The position numbers were made by a program, and so were the translations under genes. Shown piece after piece: positions 23,711 to 35,100 of a DNA stretch of 64,000 nt. Position 1 is the stretch's first letter. Each line of letters begins with the position of its first letter. Origin of the DNA: Doris montereyensis (taxonomy: Eukaryota; Mollusca; Gastropoda; Nudibranchia; Dorididae). Below the pieces are notes generated by a model, which saw only the letters and a list, made by a program, of their open reading frames with translations, was not told the DNA's origin and did not search any database. The stretch spans positions 41,001 to 105,000 of the forward strand of contig JAXRKP010000832.1 in the NCBI GenBank assembly GCA_037039925.1, written 5' to 3'.

Positions 23711-24390
23711 TCAAATTGTCGACCGCCGTTCAAGAAAGTAGCTAGCTGTGCACAGAGTTTTCCGTCACGACTGGGACACGTTCGGCTTGTGTGGCCTGTG
23801 CAAGCGACGGACAAGAAAACCAACCAATTAAAACACGTCCACACCAGAGCATGATAATATGTTATGAGTCATGTTTTGATGAAATTTATGTCTGTTTTGT
23901 TCCAGGAAAATTGATGCTATTGTTACAGACCAAAATCACCCATTAACACCTCAATCAAAATGTCAAACGCTCCAAAAGACCCGTTTATTTTTTTGTGTCA
24001 TAAAGAAAGATATAAAAGATCATTCATTATCTATATATTATTATTTAGACGGTAGTGGTCATTTAATAAATTGTGTGATGCATGGTGTTAAGAAACTAAG
24101 GGTAACAAAACTTAAGGGTACCTCACTTTAAGAGTGTTTACAGTAAAAAAAAAAAAAGAAAAAAAAAGAAGCTAGCTAGCTGGTGTTAGTTGTTAGCAAG
24201 TAGATGGAAACTAGGTCTGGAAGAAAGAAGACGACTCTTGTATTTGGCTTTCAAAATCTGTGTTGTAAAGTCTCTTACACCCCTGTGTTACTTAACACAT
24301 GGAGACACTAAATGGGTTTTTCCCCTGGGAGGCGACATTATCGCCGTTCTAAGGACTCTCTCGGAGCTCGAACGACCCGTGTCCCAGTAT
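23711..24390. other. Intergenic, possible diverged SINE head near 24315-24390
   Basis: CTCTCGGAGCTCGAACGACC just before the GAA tract looks like a decayed tRNA-like element on the minus strand; the rest is unassigned. Confidence 0.35.
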
Positions 24391-24707
24391 AGAAGAAGAA
24401 GAAGAAGAAGAAGAAGAAGAAGAAGAAGAAGAAGAAGAAGAAGAAGAAGAAGAAGAAGAAGAAGAAGAAGAAGAAGAAGAAGAAGAAGAAGAAGAAGAAG
24501 AAGAACAAGAAGAAGAACAAGAAGAAGAACAAGAAGAACAAGAAGAACAAGAAGAACAAGAAGAACAAGAACAAGAACAAGAAGAACAAGAACAAGAAGA
24601 GCAAGAGGAAGAAGAAGAAGAAGAAGAAGAAGAACAAGAAGAACAAGAAGAAGAAGAAGAAGAAGAAGAAGAAGAAGAAGAAGAAGAAGAAGAAGAAGAA
24701 GAAGAAG

Positions 24708-24737
<30 letters not shown>
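24391..24737. repeat. (GAA)n tract, about 350 bp, with CAA interruptions in the middle
   Basis: GAA repeat, interrupted by AACAAG units at about 24505-24645. All three coding frames across it are low-complexity artefacts. Confidence 0.97.
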
Positions 24738-24738
<1 letters not shown>

Positions 24739-24757
24739 GGGATTGACCAACTACAGG

Positions 24758-25072
24758 GAGACTCAGTAGTCCAGAGGAATTTTCCTCGAGGTTGGGTTCG
24801 AGAGTTCGAGCGGCCAAAATTTTCTCGAGTTGTTTTCGAGCAAAATCTCCCCCCCCCCCCCCCCCCGACCCTGTATTGGTAGGTGTATTGGCATCTAGTC
24901 CCATCAGATATGGACGATAAAAAGGATTTCTCGTGTGCAGATCACAGCACTCGGTGCATGTTAAAGATCCCTTGTCTGTTTGCAGGGCAGTCCAGGCAAA
25001 ATTGAATGTCCAACCAAAAAAAACCCAAGATCACATCAGTTGTGGATGTGGGTAAAATCAAATCAAAGCAGG
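24758..25072 (+). mobile_element. SINE-A, full length, with C-run insertion
   Basis: Head GACTCAGTAGTCCAGAGG, a rearranged B-box area, a run of C at 24848-24866, then GTTAAAGATCCCTTGTCTG and the tail TTGTGGATGTGGGTAAAATC. It directly abuts the GAA tract. Confidence 0.82.
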
Positions 25073-26904
25073 CGCCCACATGTCTATAGTGACACCTGTG
25101 ACACCGCACGGATTGCCACTAATGTCATTAACGTGAAGAACGATAAGTCTATCGGTATACAAATTGGCCTAAATGCGATCCAAGCTAGCGTCTTTTGTTT
25201 TGTTTTTTTAATTCTCAAAATACGACAATAAAGCATTTAGTATTGTTGGTTTATACATAGTGAAACAAATCACCTTCACTTCTGTTACAAAGTTTCTTTC
25301 TTTCCAGTTTCAAAATTAATCCCAACACCAAACACATTTCTTTCTTTCCTTTCTGTAGGTCTTTCTGATCAAAGCATTGCACATTCAGACACTCTCTCCC
25401 CACATACAGAGGTTGCAATTTTGAAACTGCTTTAGTTGTGATAACGCTTTTGTCAGTTCCACTGTCAAACATAATGGTTACAGGAACATAATTGATGAGT
25501 AGTTTCAACGTTTGTAACACTGTAGTTAGACGAGAAAATCTACTTTGACAAAAGGTCACATTTGTATTTTCAGTTCTTTGGCTCTGATGAACACTGGTTA
25601 TTATCTGCTCTGTTGGGTTCAGTTAAAACTGTTGGTTTATTGTTGCCACAAAACAGTGTTTGTGGTGTTCATTATTACAAAATTTGCTTTGAGAATAACA
25701 TCGTTGTGCAAAGTGACCCTTTCCAGAGCAGACAAAACAAAGCTTATTTTCTTTAATGACAGATTTCACATCCTCAATGTTCATCTTAAACACAGTTCGA
25801 CAATTGATACTGGAATGTCCTCCACAACAGAACAGGCACACGTCCTTTGAAGATGAAGCACTGAATGCAGAGACAGTGGCTCTAGCGTTAACGTTTCTGT
25901 TTCCTTGAAAACGTTGTTCACGATTGGTAAAAGTCATTGTAGGGTTAAATGAAACAAAGCTTTGGGAACGTTCACGATTCTCGATCTCACTTTGAAGAAA
26001 AGACATTAGAAAGTTGAGATGTTCCAGCTTTGGATGACTCTGTCTAGGCAACATCAGCCTAATGTCGGTTGGTAATCTGCTTATGATGAGTGGAGTCAAG
26101 ACCAGTCCATAATTTTCTCCGTCAACACCCAAAGTTTCTAAACAGTGAATGTTTATAATTCACTCCAAAGTGAATTCACATTTCATGCATTCTGGAAGTC
26201 CGTGGCTAAAAGGTTTTTCACATGTCCAAAAACGATCCTCTCTTTTCTACCAAAACGGTTCTTAAGAACATCTATTGCACACGAATGATTTGCTGACCTT
26301 CTATTGCCTTTTTGGCCTCTCCAACTAACAGTATCTGAAGATAACTGAATTTCGAAACATTGGACAAGTTTGTATTGTCAATCAAAGCTGAAAAAATTAT
26401 CGTAGAAGGAGGGACATTCCGAAAAATGTCCACCGAATTTTCCTGTTTGAATTGTTGGAAGGTGAGGGGCTGCCACTCCCTGACAGAGCCCCTCGACAGG
26501 TAGAGAGGGTGGCAGTGGTGGCCGTGGCCGCTCAATTTGCATTGCTAATTTTTTGATTCGCGCGTGCAAGAGTGTCATTTGTGTTTAACACGTACGATTC
26601 TACCTCAATGATGTCTTCCTCAAGTTTAGTGAAATCCAAATGAATTTCATAGTCCTGTTGATTCAATCGCAACGTTTCACTTCGTTCTTTGACTACCACC
26701 AATTCAATTTCTATTTGTTCTTTTGTGATATATTCTGTGCCAAGTAATGTTCTTAGTCTGTTGGTAGCTCTTGTTAACCAGGTTCTTGCACTCGCTCTCT
26801 TTCTTGACAATAACAACACATCTGCACTTCAAGAGTCAACCATGTTGAACTTTCTAATCTAGTCACTCTACTCACATTAAACTGAAATTTCAGAAAGTCC
26901 TGTT

Positions 26905-26922
26905 TGCCGGGTTTCGGCGCCA
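26905..26922 (-). promoter_or_regulatory. Primer-binding site, tRNA-Phe-like
   Basis: TGGCGCCGAAACCCGGCA on the minus strand starts two bases after the LTR. It is close to the complement of the 3' end of animal tRNA-Phe (CCGGGTTTCGGCACCA), with one mismatch in the first 16 bases. Confidence 0.6.
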
Positions 26923-26924
26923 AA

Positions 26925-27142
26925 TGTTGAAGAAATTTAAAGAAATCTTGTTTTTCTGAACGTGGAACTTTGTTAAAACTTCAAAACACAGTAACACAAC
27001 ATTGTATTTCTTTTGACTACTCAGTCCTGTCTTCTTCATATGTAGCTCTAGCTCCTGCTCCCCCTTTCTCGCCACACGCTCACTCTCGTCATGTGATAAT
27101 TACAAATTGAGGCCCAATCAGGGTAAATTGAATTCCACAACA
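26925..27142 (-). repeat. 5' LTR of the BEL/Pao element (218 bp)
   Basis: On the minus strand it starts TGTTGTGGAATTC and ends TTCTTCAACA (TG...CA with TGTTG/CAACA inverted ends), immediately followed by TT and the primer site. Confidence 0.75.
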
Positions 27143-27221
27143 CAGATGAAATAAATTGGAGTCCACTATGGGACATGATCATTTTTGGTATTCCCCAGCA
27201 GACAAATATGTTCTTCAGTCG

Positions 27222-27540
27222 CAGGGGGACTCGGTAGTCTAGAGATATGGTGTCGGCCTCTCAACCAAAAAGTAATGGGTTTGAGCCCCGCCAACAGTTG
27301 AACAATTTTCTCGATTTTTTTCGAGCAAAATCCTCCTGGTCCAGGTAGGTGGATTGACACCCAGTACCAGCGGAGACCGACGATAAAAAGGAGGTCCCGT
27401 GTGCAGATCACAACACTCTGTGCACGTTAAAAATCCCTTGGCTGTTTACTTGCTGGGCAGTCCGGGCAAAATTACAAATCCTACCAAAACCCCTGAGATC
27501 ACCTTAGTTGTGGACGTGGGTAAATCAAATCAAATCTTTA
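27222..27540 (+). mobile_element. SINE-A, full length
   Basis: The best copy: GGGACTCGGTAGTCTAGAGA, GGTTTGAGCCCCGCC, GGTAGGTGGATTGACACC, GTTAAAAATCCCTTGGCTG, TTAGTTGTGGACGTGGG, ending in AAATCAAATCAAAT. Confidence 0.9.
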
Positions 27541-27639
27541 GTCGCTTATTGATTTGGGACGTTGTTGTGGTTTTTCAAAAAGCCAATCGCAATAAAGCCA
27601 CTGTAGTAATTGACCACGATTAGGTAGTTTTGGCCCGTG

Positions 27640-27775
27640 GCACAGGAGGTGATTATTGTCACTTTGTTCCAGGCGTTGTAACGAAACCGCAGTGTTGCGA
27701 TAGAAACGAGATAATGGTTTGCCCGTGGTGTTTTCGGCTCTATGGGCTTTAAGGGACTTTACATTTTAGGAAGTT
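27640..27775 (+). mobile_element. SINE-B tail fragment
   Basis: AGGAGGTGATTATTGTCAC, TAGAAACGAGATAA, GGCTCTATGGGCTTTAA. Confidence 0.65.
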
Positions 27776-28134
27776 TGAAATGTAGACCTTGGTTATAAAT
27801 TAGTCTAAAACATTTCAAACTGTTTTGTTTCAATTGACAATGGCATGAGTGTGAGCTGGCTTTTCTCCAATCTGAGTTCGCCATCATCTACCGTAGCCCA
27901 AAATGAGCAGTTGAGTTTGTCAGCGGCAGTGGTTAGTTCTTTTCCTTTATATATGTATGTTCACAACTAATATGTGTTAAGATTTGCGTCTACTCCATCT
28001 TAGTAGCCCCTGTGACCGAGTGGCAAGGCTGCTTCTGACTGGGGAGTATGAACAATTGTTTTTATTTCTTTGAATTCATGTTGTCCCATTGCTGAAGCTC
28101 GCTTAGTGTATCAGCAAATAAGAGGTAATTGAAA

Positions 28135-28362
28135 ATGGCGACGGTGGGTGAGTGGTTATGCCATACTGGGGATTACGGTTATCAATCTAGCCAAAGCTAG
28201 GTCCGACGTTGTGCTCCTTGGGAAAGTACACTTAAGAGTATTTTTCCCTGTTGGTCATTGGGCACAAGCATGTTGATTCTGCATCAGCGTCGTGTCAATA
28301 TGTTTGTTGTCACTAATGTAAATCTCAGTTATGGGCTTTAATGACCAAATTACTTACTTACT
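28135..28362 (+). mobile_element. SINE-B, diverged copy
   Basis: GGTGAGTGGTTATGCCATACT head, CTCCTTGGGAAAGTACACTT, TTTCCCTGTTGG, CTGCATCAGCGTCGTGTC and GTTATGGGCTTTAA. Confidence 0.65.
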
Positions 28363-28511
28363 TAATTTATGCATGTTAGTCATAACAGCATTATCATGTT
28401 TGGACAGTCTGAAGTGGATGGCCAGAGCGGTTTCATCTTCATGAGGCTTCATTAAAATGTATTTGTGTGGGAAAGACACTTAACAGTCTTACCCAGGTTT
28501 GACCACCCATC

Positions 28512-28537
28512 AATAATAATAATGAAGTAAAAATAAA

Positions 28538-28575
<38 letters not shown>

Positions 28576-28588
28576 TAATAATAATAAT
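28512..28588. repeat. (AAT)n microsatellite
   Basis: About 20 AAT/TAA units with small interruptions. Confidence 0.93.
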
Positions 28589-29434
28589 GCTAGTTTGCAG
28601 TGTTCCAACACTTGTTCCATTCAGAAATCTTAGCCCCTGACCGTTAAGACTCATTCATTAATCAAATGGAATAATTCAGTAGAGCTTAATATTATAAATC
28701 TAAATTCAACATACTGTCACCAGATAATTCAAAAGGTTCTCAGAATTCAAGTTCTTATTCAATATAAGAGTCTATAAAAAACCCCATCAAAAACAACACC
28801 AATAATAAAAAAAGACAACAAATAAGTGAGATAAAAATGATAAAAATTCAAAAGACTGCTTTTTATTCAAAAGAAAAAAAGAAGATAAATCTAGTCTTGT
28901 AAAAAATGATAAAAATAAAAGACTGCTTTTTAAAAAAAGAAAAAAAGAAGAAAAATATAAATATATATATATATATATATACAGGTTCACTGCCGTTATC
29001 CCCCAGCAGGTCATTTTTGCACTCGTGGTCCATTTCATTTAGCTATTTCATTTAGCATTGTGGTACATGTATTGTCATACAAAAATGCATATTCATTACA
29101 TTGTCAGCAGGCATATTATGAAAGTCCCTCTCAACTCCCCCAGGAGAATACAGTACAGCAGCCTGATGAAAGATGCTTCCTACTAACGGTTTGACTTTGA
29201 CAAGATTTTCTCTTTCTGTAGCTGGGTATTCATTCACACAAGAGTTAGGAGAGAAAAACAGAGTTAAGTACTTTTCCTGAGAGTACCAGTACAACGTTGT
29301 GAAAATACACCTGTGCAAGCCAAGGGTTTTCAAACCCGTGTCGTAATGGTTACAAACTCACAACACTACAGTTTTGCTACGATGTCTCCGAAAGCCTGCA
29401 GACACTTGTTCAAAATTGAAAGGAATGAACTATG
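28589..29434. other. Intergenic, low-complexity A-rich DNA
   Basis: Includes a local duplication (AATGATAAAAAT...AAGACTGCTTTTT twice at 28837 and 28905) and an (AT)n run at 28963-28981. Confidence 0.5.
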
Positions 29435-29745
29435 TTTGACACTGTGGCCTTATGGTTATGTTGCCAGACTTGGGATCATGAGATCCTGGGTTCGAATCCT
29501 AGCAATGCTAGGTCCGACATTGAGTTCCCTGGGAAAGACACTTGACACGCAATTTCTCCAACTCTAGCCAGGCGCAAATGAGTACTAAGTACTAGCAACA
29601 ACTTGAGATTGAGAGTATAAAACTGCGACAGACAAGTGGTATGTTATTATGACCTGTTCCGCTTCATTCATGCGATACAATTTAAAAACCTGGATACACT
29701 CCAGTTGTGTGGGCTATAAGTGCATATGGAATTTTACTCACGTAC
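29435..29745 (+). mobile_element. SINE-B, full length
   Basis: B box TGGGTTCGAATCCTAG, CCTGGGAAAGACACTTGACA, CCTGTTCCGCTTCATTC, GGGCTATAAG. Confidence 0.85.
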
Positions 29746-32148
29746 TTTCCAAATTTAGATATGAATGAGGTACATATTTTTATTTATGTTGTTGTGGCTC
29801 AAGACCCAGAAAGATATTGTTGGAATGTCCTTCAGATTTGCAGCTTACTGTATAAGTGTATGTTCCACAACTTTGAAACATGAACAATACAAACTATGTT
29901 ATACACATCACGAGAAACACACACACACACAATGTAATATTGTGTGATGACATACATTGAAATATTCTAGACTCACATTAAATAAATAAAGTGGTTGGAC
30001 ATTGGAAGGTGAAGAGATATTTATTTATAATTTGGGTCATGAAACTTCTTTTGTCACATTGAAAAAATAAATACAATGACGGTGCGTGTTTAATGTGTTC
30101 ATCTTTGATTAGATGGAGAAGGCAGCGAAACCAAATCTGATGACAAAAATACCTCATAGCTCGTCATCTTTGTGGTGAACAGTAGAAATAAGCTTAAATT
30201 TACATAGACGCTATCATCAAAGCTCACAAACTGCCATCTGAAGCCTTTCTCAGTGATGTACTGGATTCAAACAAAATCCTCAATAATCCCGATTGATGAA
30301 TTTGAAATGAATAAACAAAACAAGCAACAGCAGCAACAACAAAAAGCCTAACTACAACAACAATAAAAAAAAGCCAATTAAAAAAAGTTAATAGTTAATA
30401 CAACAAAAAAGTGAAGTTTTCATTAGGTATGAATTAAAAACATGCGGTGAAACAAACACAGTAAACAATGAAAAAGTAGAAACATTAAGTCACAAAGAGA
30501 AAAAACCCACAACAGCAATAAAAGCCTTAGTTTACTTACAGATCTATTAGATGACAGTATTTTACTAAATGTGCGGCACAAATTCTTTGAAGAAAATGGC
30601 CAAAATGGTGTCTCAAGGATTTTATGTCTCTTCGTAACAGCACGTCTTTAAACCATTTATAAGGTTATAGAATGATGAATTTGAAAGGATTAGGGCTGCA
30701 AAACCCAATCACCAAAGCATCAAATATTATTAGGTACAGGCATTTGGCCCTAAATGACTCAAACTGGTATAATTACATTGACTTCCTTTCATTTATTTAC
30801 TACGGTCGTTCGGTAGAAGCAAGGCTTCGAAGTCTTCATGGCTGCCTTCATTTGTATAAATAATTCAAGACTCAAATGGCAGGAGTAAAGGTATAACAGC
30901 TGTTGCCATAATTCTAGATAGGCCATTGTTGATTCCACATTGATTCTCTAACTCCATGTGCAATTTGATGTTTGAAATCATTGTCATTCCTGAGATTCGC
31001 TCAGTCTAAGTTTTGCTCATGAAATAGTCTATTTTTTTTATCATATAAGATGTCAGTACATATGTATGTAACAAAAGCTGCCTAGGTAAAACCAAAACAA
31101 ATAAAATGCAAGTGAATGGACATAAAGTAGGAAGAATATTGAGATAAACGAATGAAAATATAACCATGGTTGGACAACATGAATGAAATCAGTCATGAAT
31201 CATCAATTGATCTACACATTCAATCACTAAAATTCAGAAAACAAAAACATTGAGCCAGGCCAAAAATTACAAATTGATGGCACAAGTAGGCCTACAAGGT
31301 TTCTATTTAATTCACATTTGAAGAAAGTTAGCCATCCTCCTCAAAGTCACTTATTGAGGTTTGCGCAATCTATGTGATGACGGTGGCAATAGTTGTTACG
31401 TTATTATAAACACTGAAAAATTGTGTCAAAGACTGCGCAAATCACTAGTAGAACAAAAGACAAACTCAAGAAAATTATGAAAGTGGGAAAGTTGTGCCAG
31501 TAACAGGAAAAAGAACATTCTACGGGCATTGTGGGTCATACTGATACCTAAACCCAGATATTATGTAAATGACGTCTGTTTCTCTTCAGCCTTAACCCGT
31601 ATCTTATAATATTGGTATGGCATTTCCCTTTGCTTTGGGAAAATCCATTGAAGAGAATGAAACATAAAAATACACAGATTGAAAGTAGAGCTCTGCCGTT
31701 ATAGAAATTAACTAAAACCAATCTTGCCATAATGTCACTTCTTAATTTTCAAATGATGGTTAAAATTCCTATGCTGAGGCAACAAGATGGAACCTAGGTC
31801 CGGGGTTGAATGAGTTAAAAAGCAAAGATACTGGTGTTCACTATGCATACAAACAAGCTAAGACCACCAAAAAAAACCTCTCACAAAGATGATGTTCTTT
31901 ACGCCACACTAGTATCAGTCTGTGCTGATCTGAAGAATAGCACCTTTCAACAACAGAGCAGAATTTATAAACATTTATAAAGCTCCTTGCTCAAATTATA
32001 CAATTGTATTGTAATGAAATAAAACCACAGTAAAAAAAAAATAAAAACAACGGAGGTATGAAAACAGACCAGATCTGAAAGAGTTCATTATCTTTGACTA
32101 AAGTGCAATATACATTCAAAATATAAATATATGTCTAATGTGTTCACA
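29746..32148. other. AT-rich DNA downstream of PDCL, nothing recognised
   Basis: A-rich runs and CAA repeats (30320-30400); no coding exon or repeat family could be supported. Confidence 0.4.
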
Positions 32149-32154
32149 TTTATT
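32149..32154 (-). terminator. AATAAA polyadenylation signal of PDCL
   Basis: AATAAA on the minus strand lies four bases after the PDCL stop codon (TGA at 32159-32161), implying a 3' UTR of only a few tens of bases if it is used. I see no better signal immediately downstream. Confidence 0.5.
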
Positions 32155-32158
32155 CAAA

Positions 32159-35100
32159 TCAATCTACATCGAAATCACTTCCACTGTCTTCATCTTCCTG
32201 CAAGTGTCCTCTCACTTCTCCAGTCGTTTTATCCCGAATGGTATGCAAAGACTCCTTTGATATCAAGAAACCATGTCTGCAGAACAAACAAAAAAACACA
32301 AGTAAAATGTTTTACTCATCCATAATTGAAAGTATTATAACTTTTGAAATTACTTACTATGGAACAATCTTTTTCTTATACTAAAAATCAAATTAAAAAC
32401 ATTGATAGATGTATTAAAAAATGCATCAAACATAATGAAGCACAAAGTGCCATCCTTTGTTGAACTTCTTGAAAAGTCGAAATCTATCATAGAAGATCAG
32501 ACATGTCCATTGCACCAAAAATTTACATTATCAAAAAGATATAATAGCTTTTTATCTAACAAAACAAAGACAGAAAGATACAAAAATTCATTTATACCCT
32601 ACGCAAAAAGATTATTGCAAACTGACGGAGAATGAAAATTTTCCTCCTTTCCACCTACATTCAAATGCATGTACTTTTTCATATTATATAACAATGTTTG
32701 AATGTGAAATTTGTTTATAACATGACAGCACAACTGTCTACGATCAAGTGAATTTTTGCAATTTTTTTTACTCCCCTTCATGTACCTATTCTAGTTATAT
32801 TTGAATGTCTAAAAAGAAATTTGTTTGTAAATTTGTAAAATTGTGTCATGTGACCAAGTCAATTTTCAAATTATGGGATCAATAAAACTATCTCATCTTA
32901 TATTGTTACTCTCAACTATGACAGAGAATCTGAAAAAAAAACAACCACACCAAGTTCTTTACGAATTATAGAATTAATACTCCCAACACCATTATTACTG
33001 AAAAGGGTTTTCTCAAAAGTGTAAAAATAGTTGTTAAATGAAATGAAACATACAATATATACAGAATGAAAGAAGAGATCTTCCTTCATAGAACTTAACT
33101 AAAAGTTTGTTTTTTTTAACTAAAAAATAAGTTTGGTGTTTAGGTGCAGTAAAGATAAAACAGTTCCTTTAAGATCCACTGAGCTGGAGCTTATCTCTGT
33201 TTCTATAACATAAGCCAAAGCAGGTGATACATGATCTCTGTCTGGACAAGAGGCTAGTCTTTCATAAGCTCTCTCTCTCTTTTTCTCTCTGTCGGTTTGC
33301 CCCCCCCCTCTCTCTGTCTATCCCGCCTCTCTCTGTGTCTCTCTCTCTCTGTGTCTGTCTATTCTCCCCTCTATCTCCCCCTCTCTGTCTGTATCTCTCT
33401 CAACTCACTGTCTGTCTATATCTCTGTCTGTCTGTCTCTCTCAGCTATGGCTGGTACTCATTCACATAAAAAAGCAAGTTCACTATCTTTCCTAAGGTAG
33501 TCTTCATACTCAACTAACAAGATGAGAATTCAGAATCATTCGGTCCCGAGACCAGCTATACGCCATTTCTAGGTAATCAATACCACGTAAAGTACACACA
33601 CACACACAACTAAACTGTGGGAGCTGAAACTTTTCATGCATCCAAAAAAAACAAAAAAACAAAATAAGATGACCAGATTTAACTCACTCTTGCAAATAAG
33701 CTTCAATGTCGTTTGCAAAGAAATCGTCCCCAAATTCTTAAGGCGTATGAAGTTGCCCAGTAATTCCTTGTTTTTGTAGACTAGAAGGGCTGGGACGCCC
33801 TTAGCCGCCTGATGACAGTGAAGAAAAGGTGAAAATCAAGGTAATAAATGCAAAATCTAAAAGTTTAGAGTCTAGAATAAATTTATAACTAGCAATTTTT
33901 CAAATGATGTTTTTTCCCTTCAAGACTGAAAATGAATTCATGCTCAATTGCATAGATTTCTAAAAAAGATGGATTTATAGTCTGTATGCTCAAACGAGTG
34001 CAGGTTCACCAACTGGACATGGAACTTTTAATTATCTTTTAAGTCCACTCTTTTTGCAGTTGTTAAAAAATTTTTTTATCATAAAGATGTCCAAATATTG
34101 AAAGCTTATCTCAAACATGATTTTCTCATAAATATGATTGGAGTGCTTAATCTAGCTTTAGCTTAAAAAAAACAACAACTCGTAAACAGGAAAACTGTTT
34201 GACAGTTTTTGACAAGGCTTACACTTACAAATTTAAGACTCATCTGGGCATCTGATGCTGAAAATCGACAAAATTTTACAGTTGGATATTCACTGGCAAG
34301 ACAACTCAGACATCCGTTCATTGCTTCACATGCTGACACAGACTGAAGAAACAAAATAGAAATAATTGTATGTGCTAGAGATTGAGTAGAGAAAATGTAT
34401 TTTTGGTGCAATTTGTCCATTTTGTATAAGTATGAGTAGAAGAGATGGCTGAAATAAAGATAATTATATAAAAACAATAATGAAGAGGTGGGGAATGTTT
34501 TGATATTTCAATATTGCTGCTCATCATATAGAAACACTGAAATGACAAAGTCTAAGATGATACATAATGACAAATGCTAGATTATTTTGGGATTCATCCA
34601 AACTTACCCAGTCCACCATTGTGGTGATCTCAGGGTGAATTAAGAGGAAACAGCAAGATGAAATATAAATGAAATGAGGAAAGGAAAGATGTAAGACCTA
34701 CCAGCCCGTCAACCGCATGCTACTAGATAACAGATAATGACAAAATCTAAGATGACAGATAATGACAAAATACTACATGACACATAATGACAAAGTCTAA
34801 GATGACAGATAATGACAAAATACTACATGACACATAATGACAAAGTCTTAGATGACAGATAATGACAAAATACTACATGACACATAATGACAAAGTCTTA
34901 CATGACAGATAATGACAAAATAATACATGATACATAATTAATGACAAAGTCTAAGATGACAGATAATGACAAAATACTACATGACACATAATGACAAAGT
35001 CTTACATGACAGATAATGACAAAATACTACATGACACATAATGACAAAGTCTTACATGACAGATAATGACAAAATACTACATGACACATAATGACAAAGT

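Larger units (their letters stand above)
25250..27142 (-). mobile_element. BEL/Pao LTR retrotransposon, 5' part only (LTR, PBS, gag, protease)
   Basis: Minus-strand order: LTR 26925-27142, primer site 26905-26922, Gag N-terminal region (about 26530-26820), DUF1759-type Gag with KFSYLQILLVGEAKKAIEG, a CCHC knuckle (CFVCSGKGHFAQRC) preceded by a cysteine/histidine cluster (CLFCCGGHSSINC), and an aspartic protease start (IMFDSGTDKSVI). Frames are broken and no RT, RNase H or integrase follows; the element stops near 25.25 kb with no second LTR visible. Confidence 0.88.

Noticed and set aside
24190..24904. Long Arg-, Phe- and Ser-rich ORFs
   Set aside because: Three frames of one GAA tract; no non-repeat similarity.
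25545..25850. Plus-strand ORF over the retroelement
   Set aside because: Shadow of the minus-strand Gag/protease region.
29052..29333. 93-codon minus ORF
   Set aside because: No family similarity, no splice context; looks like chance.
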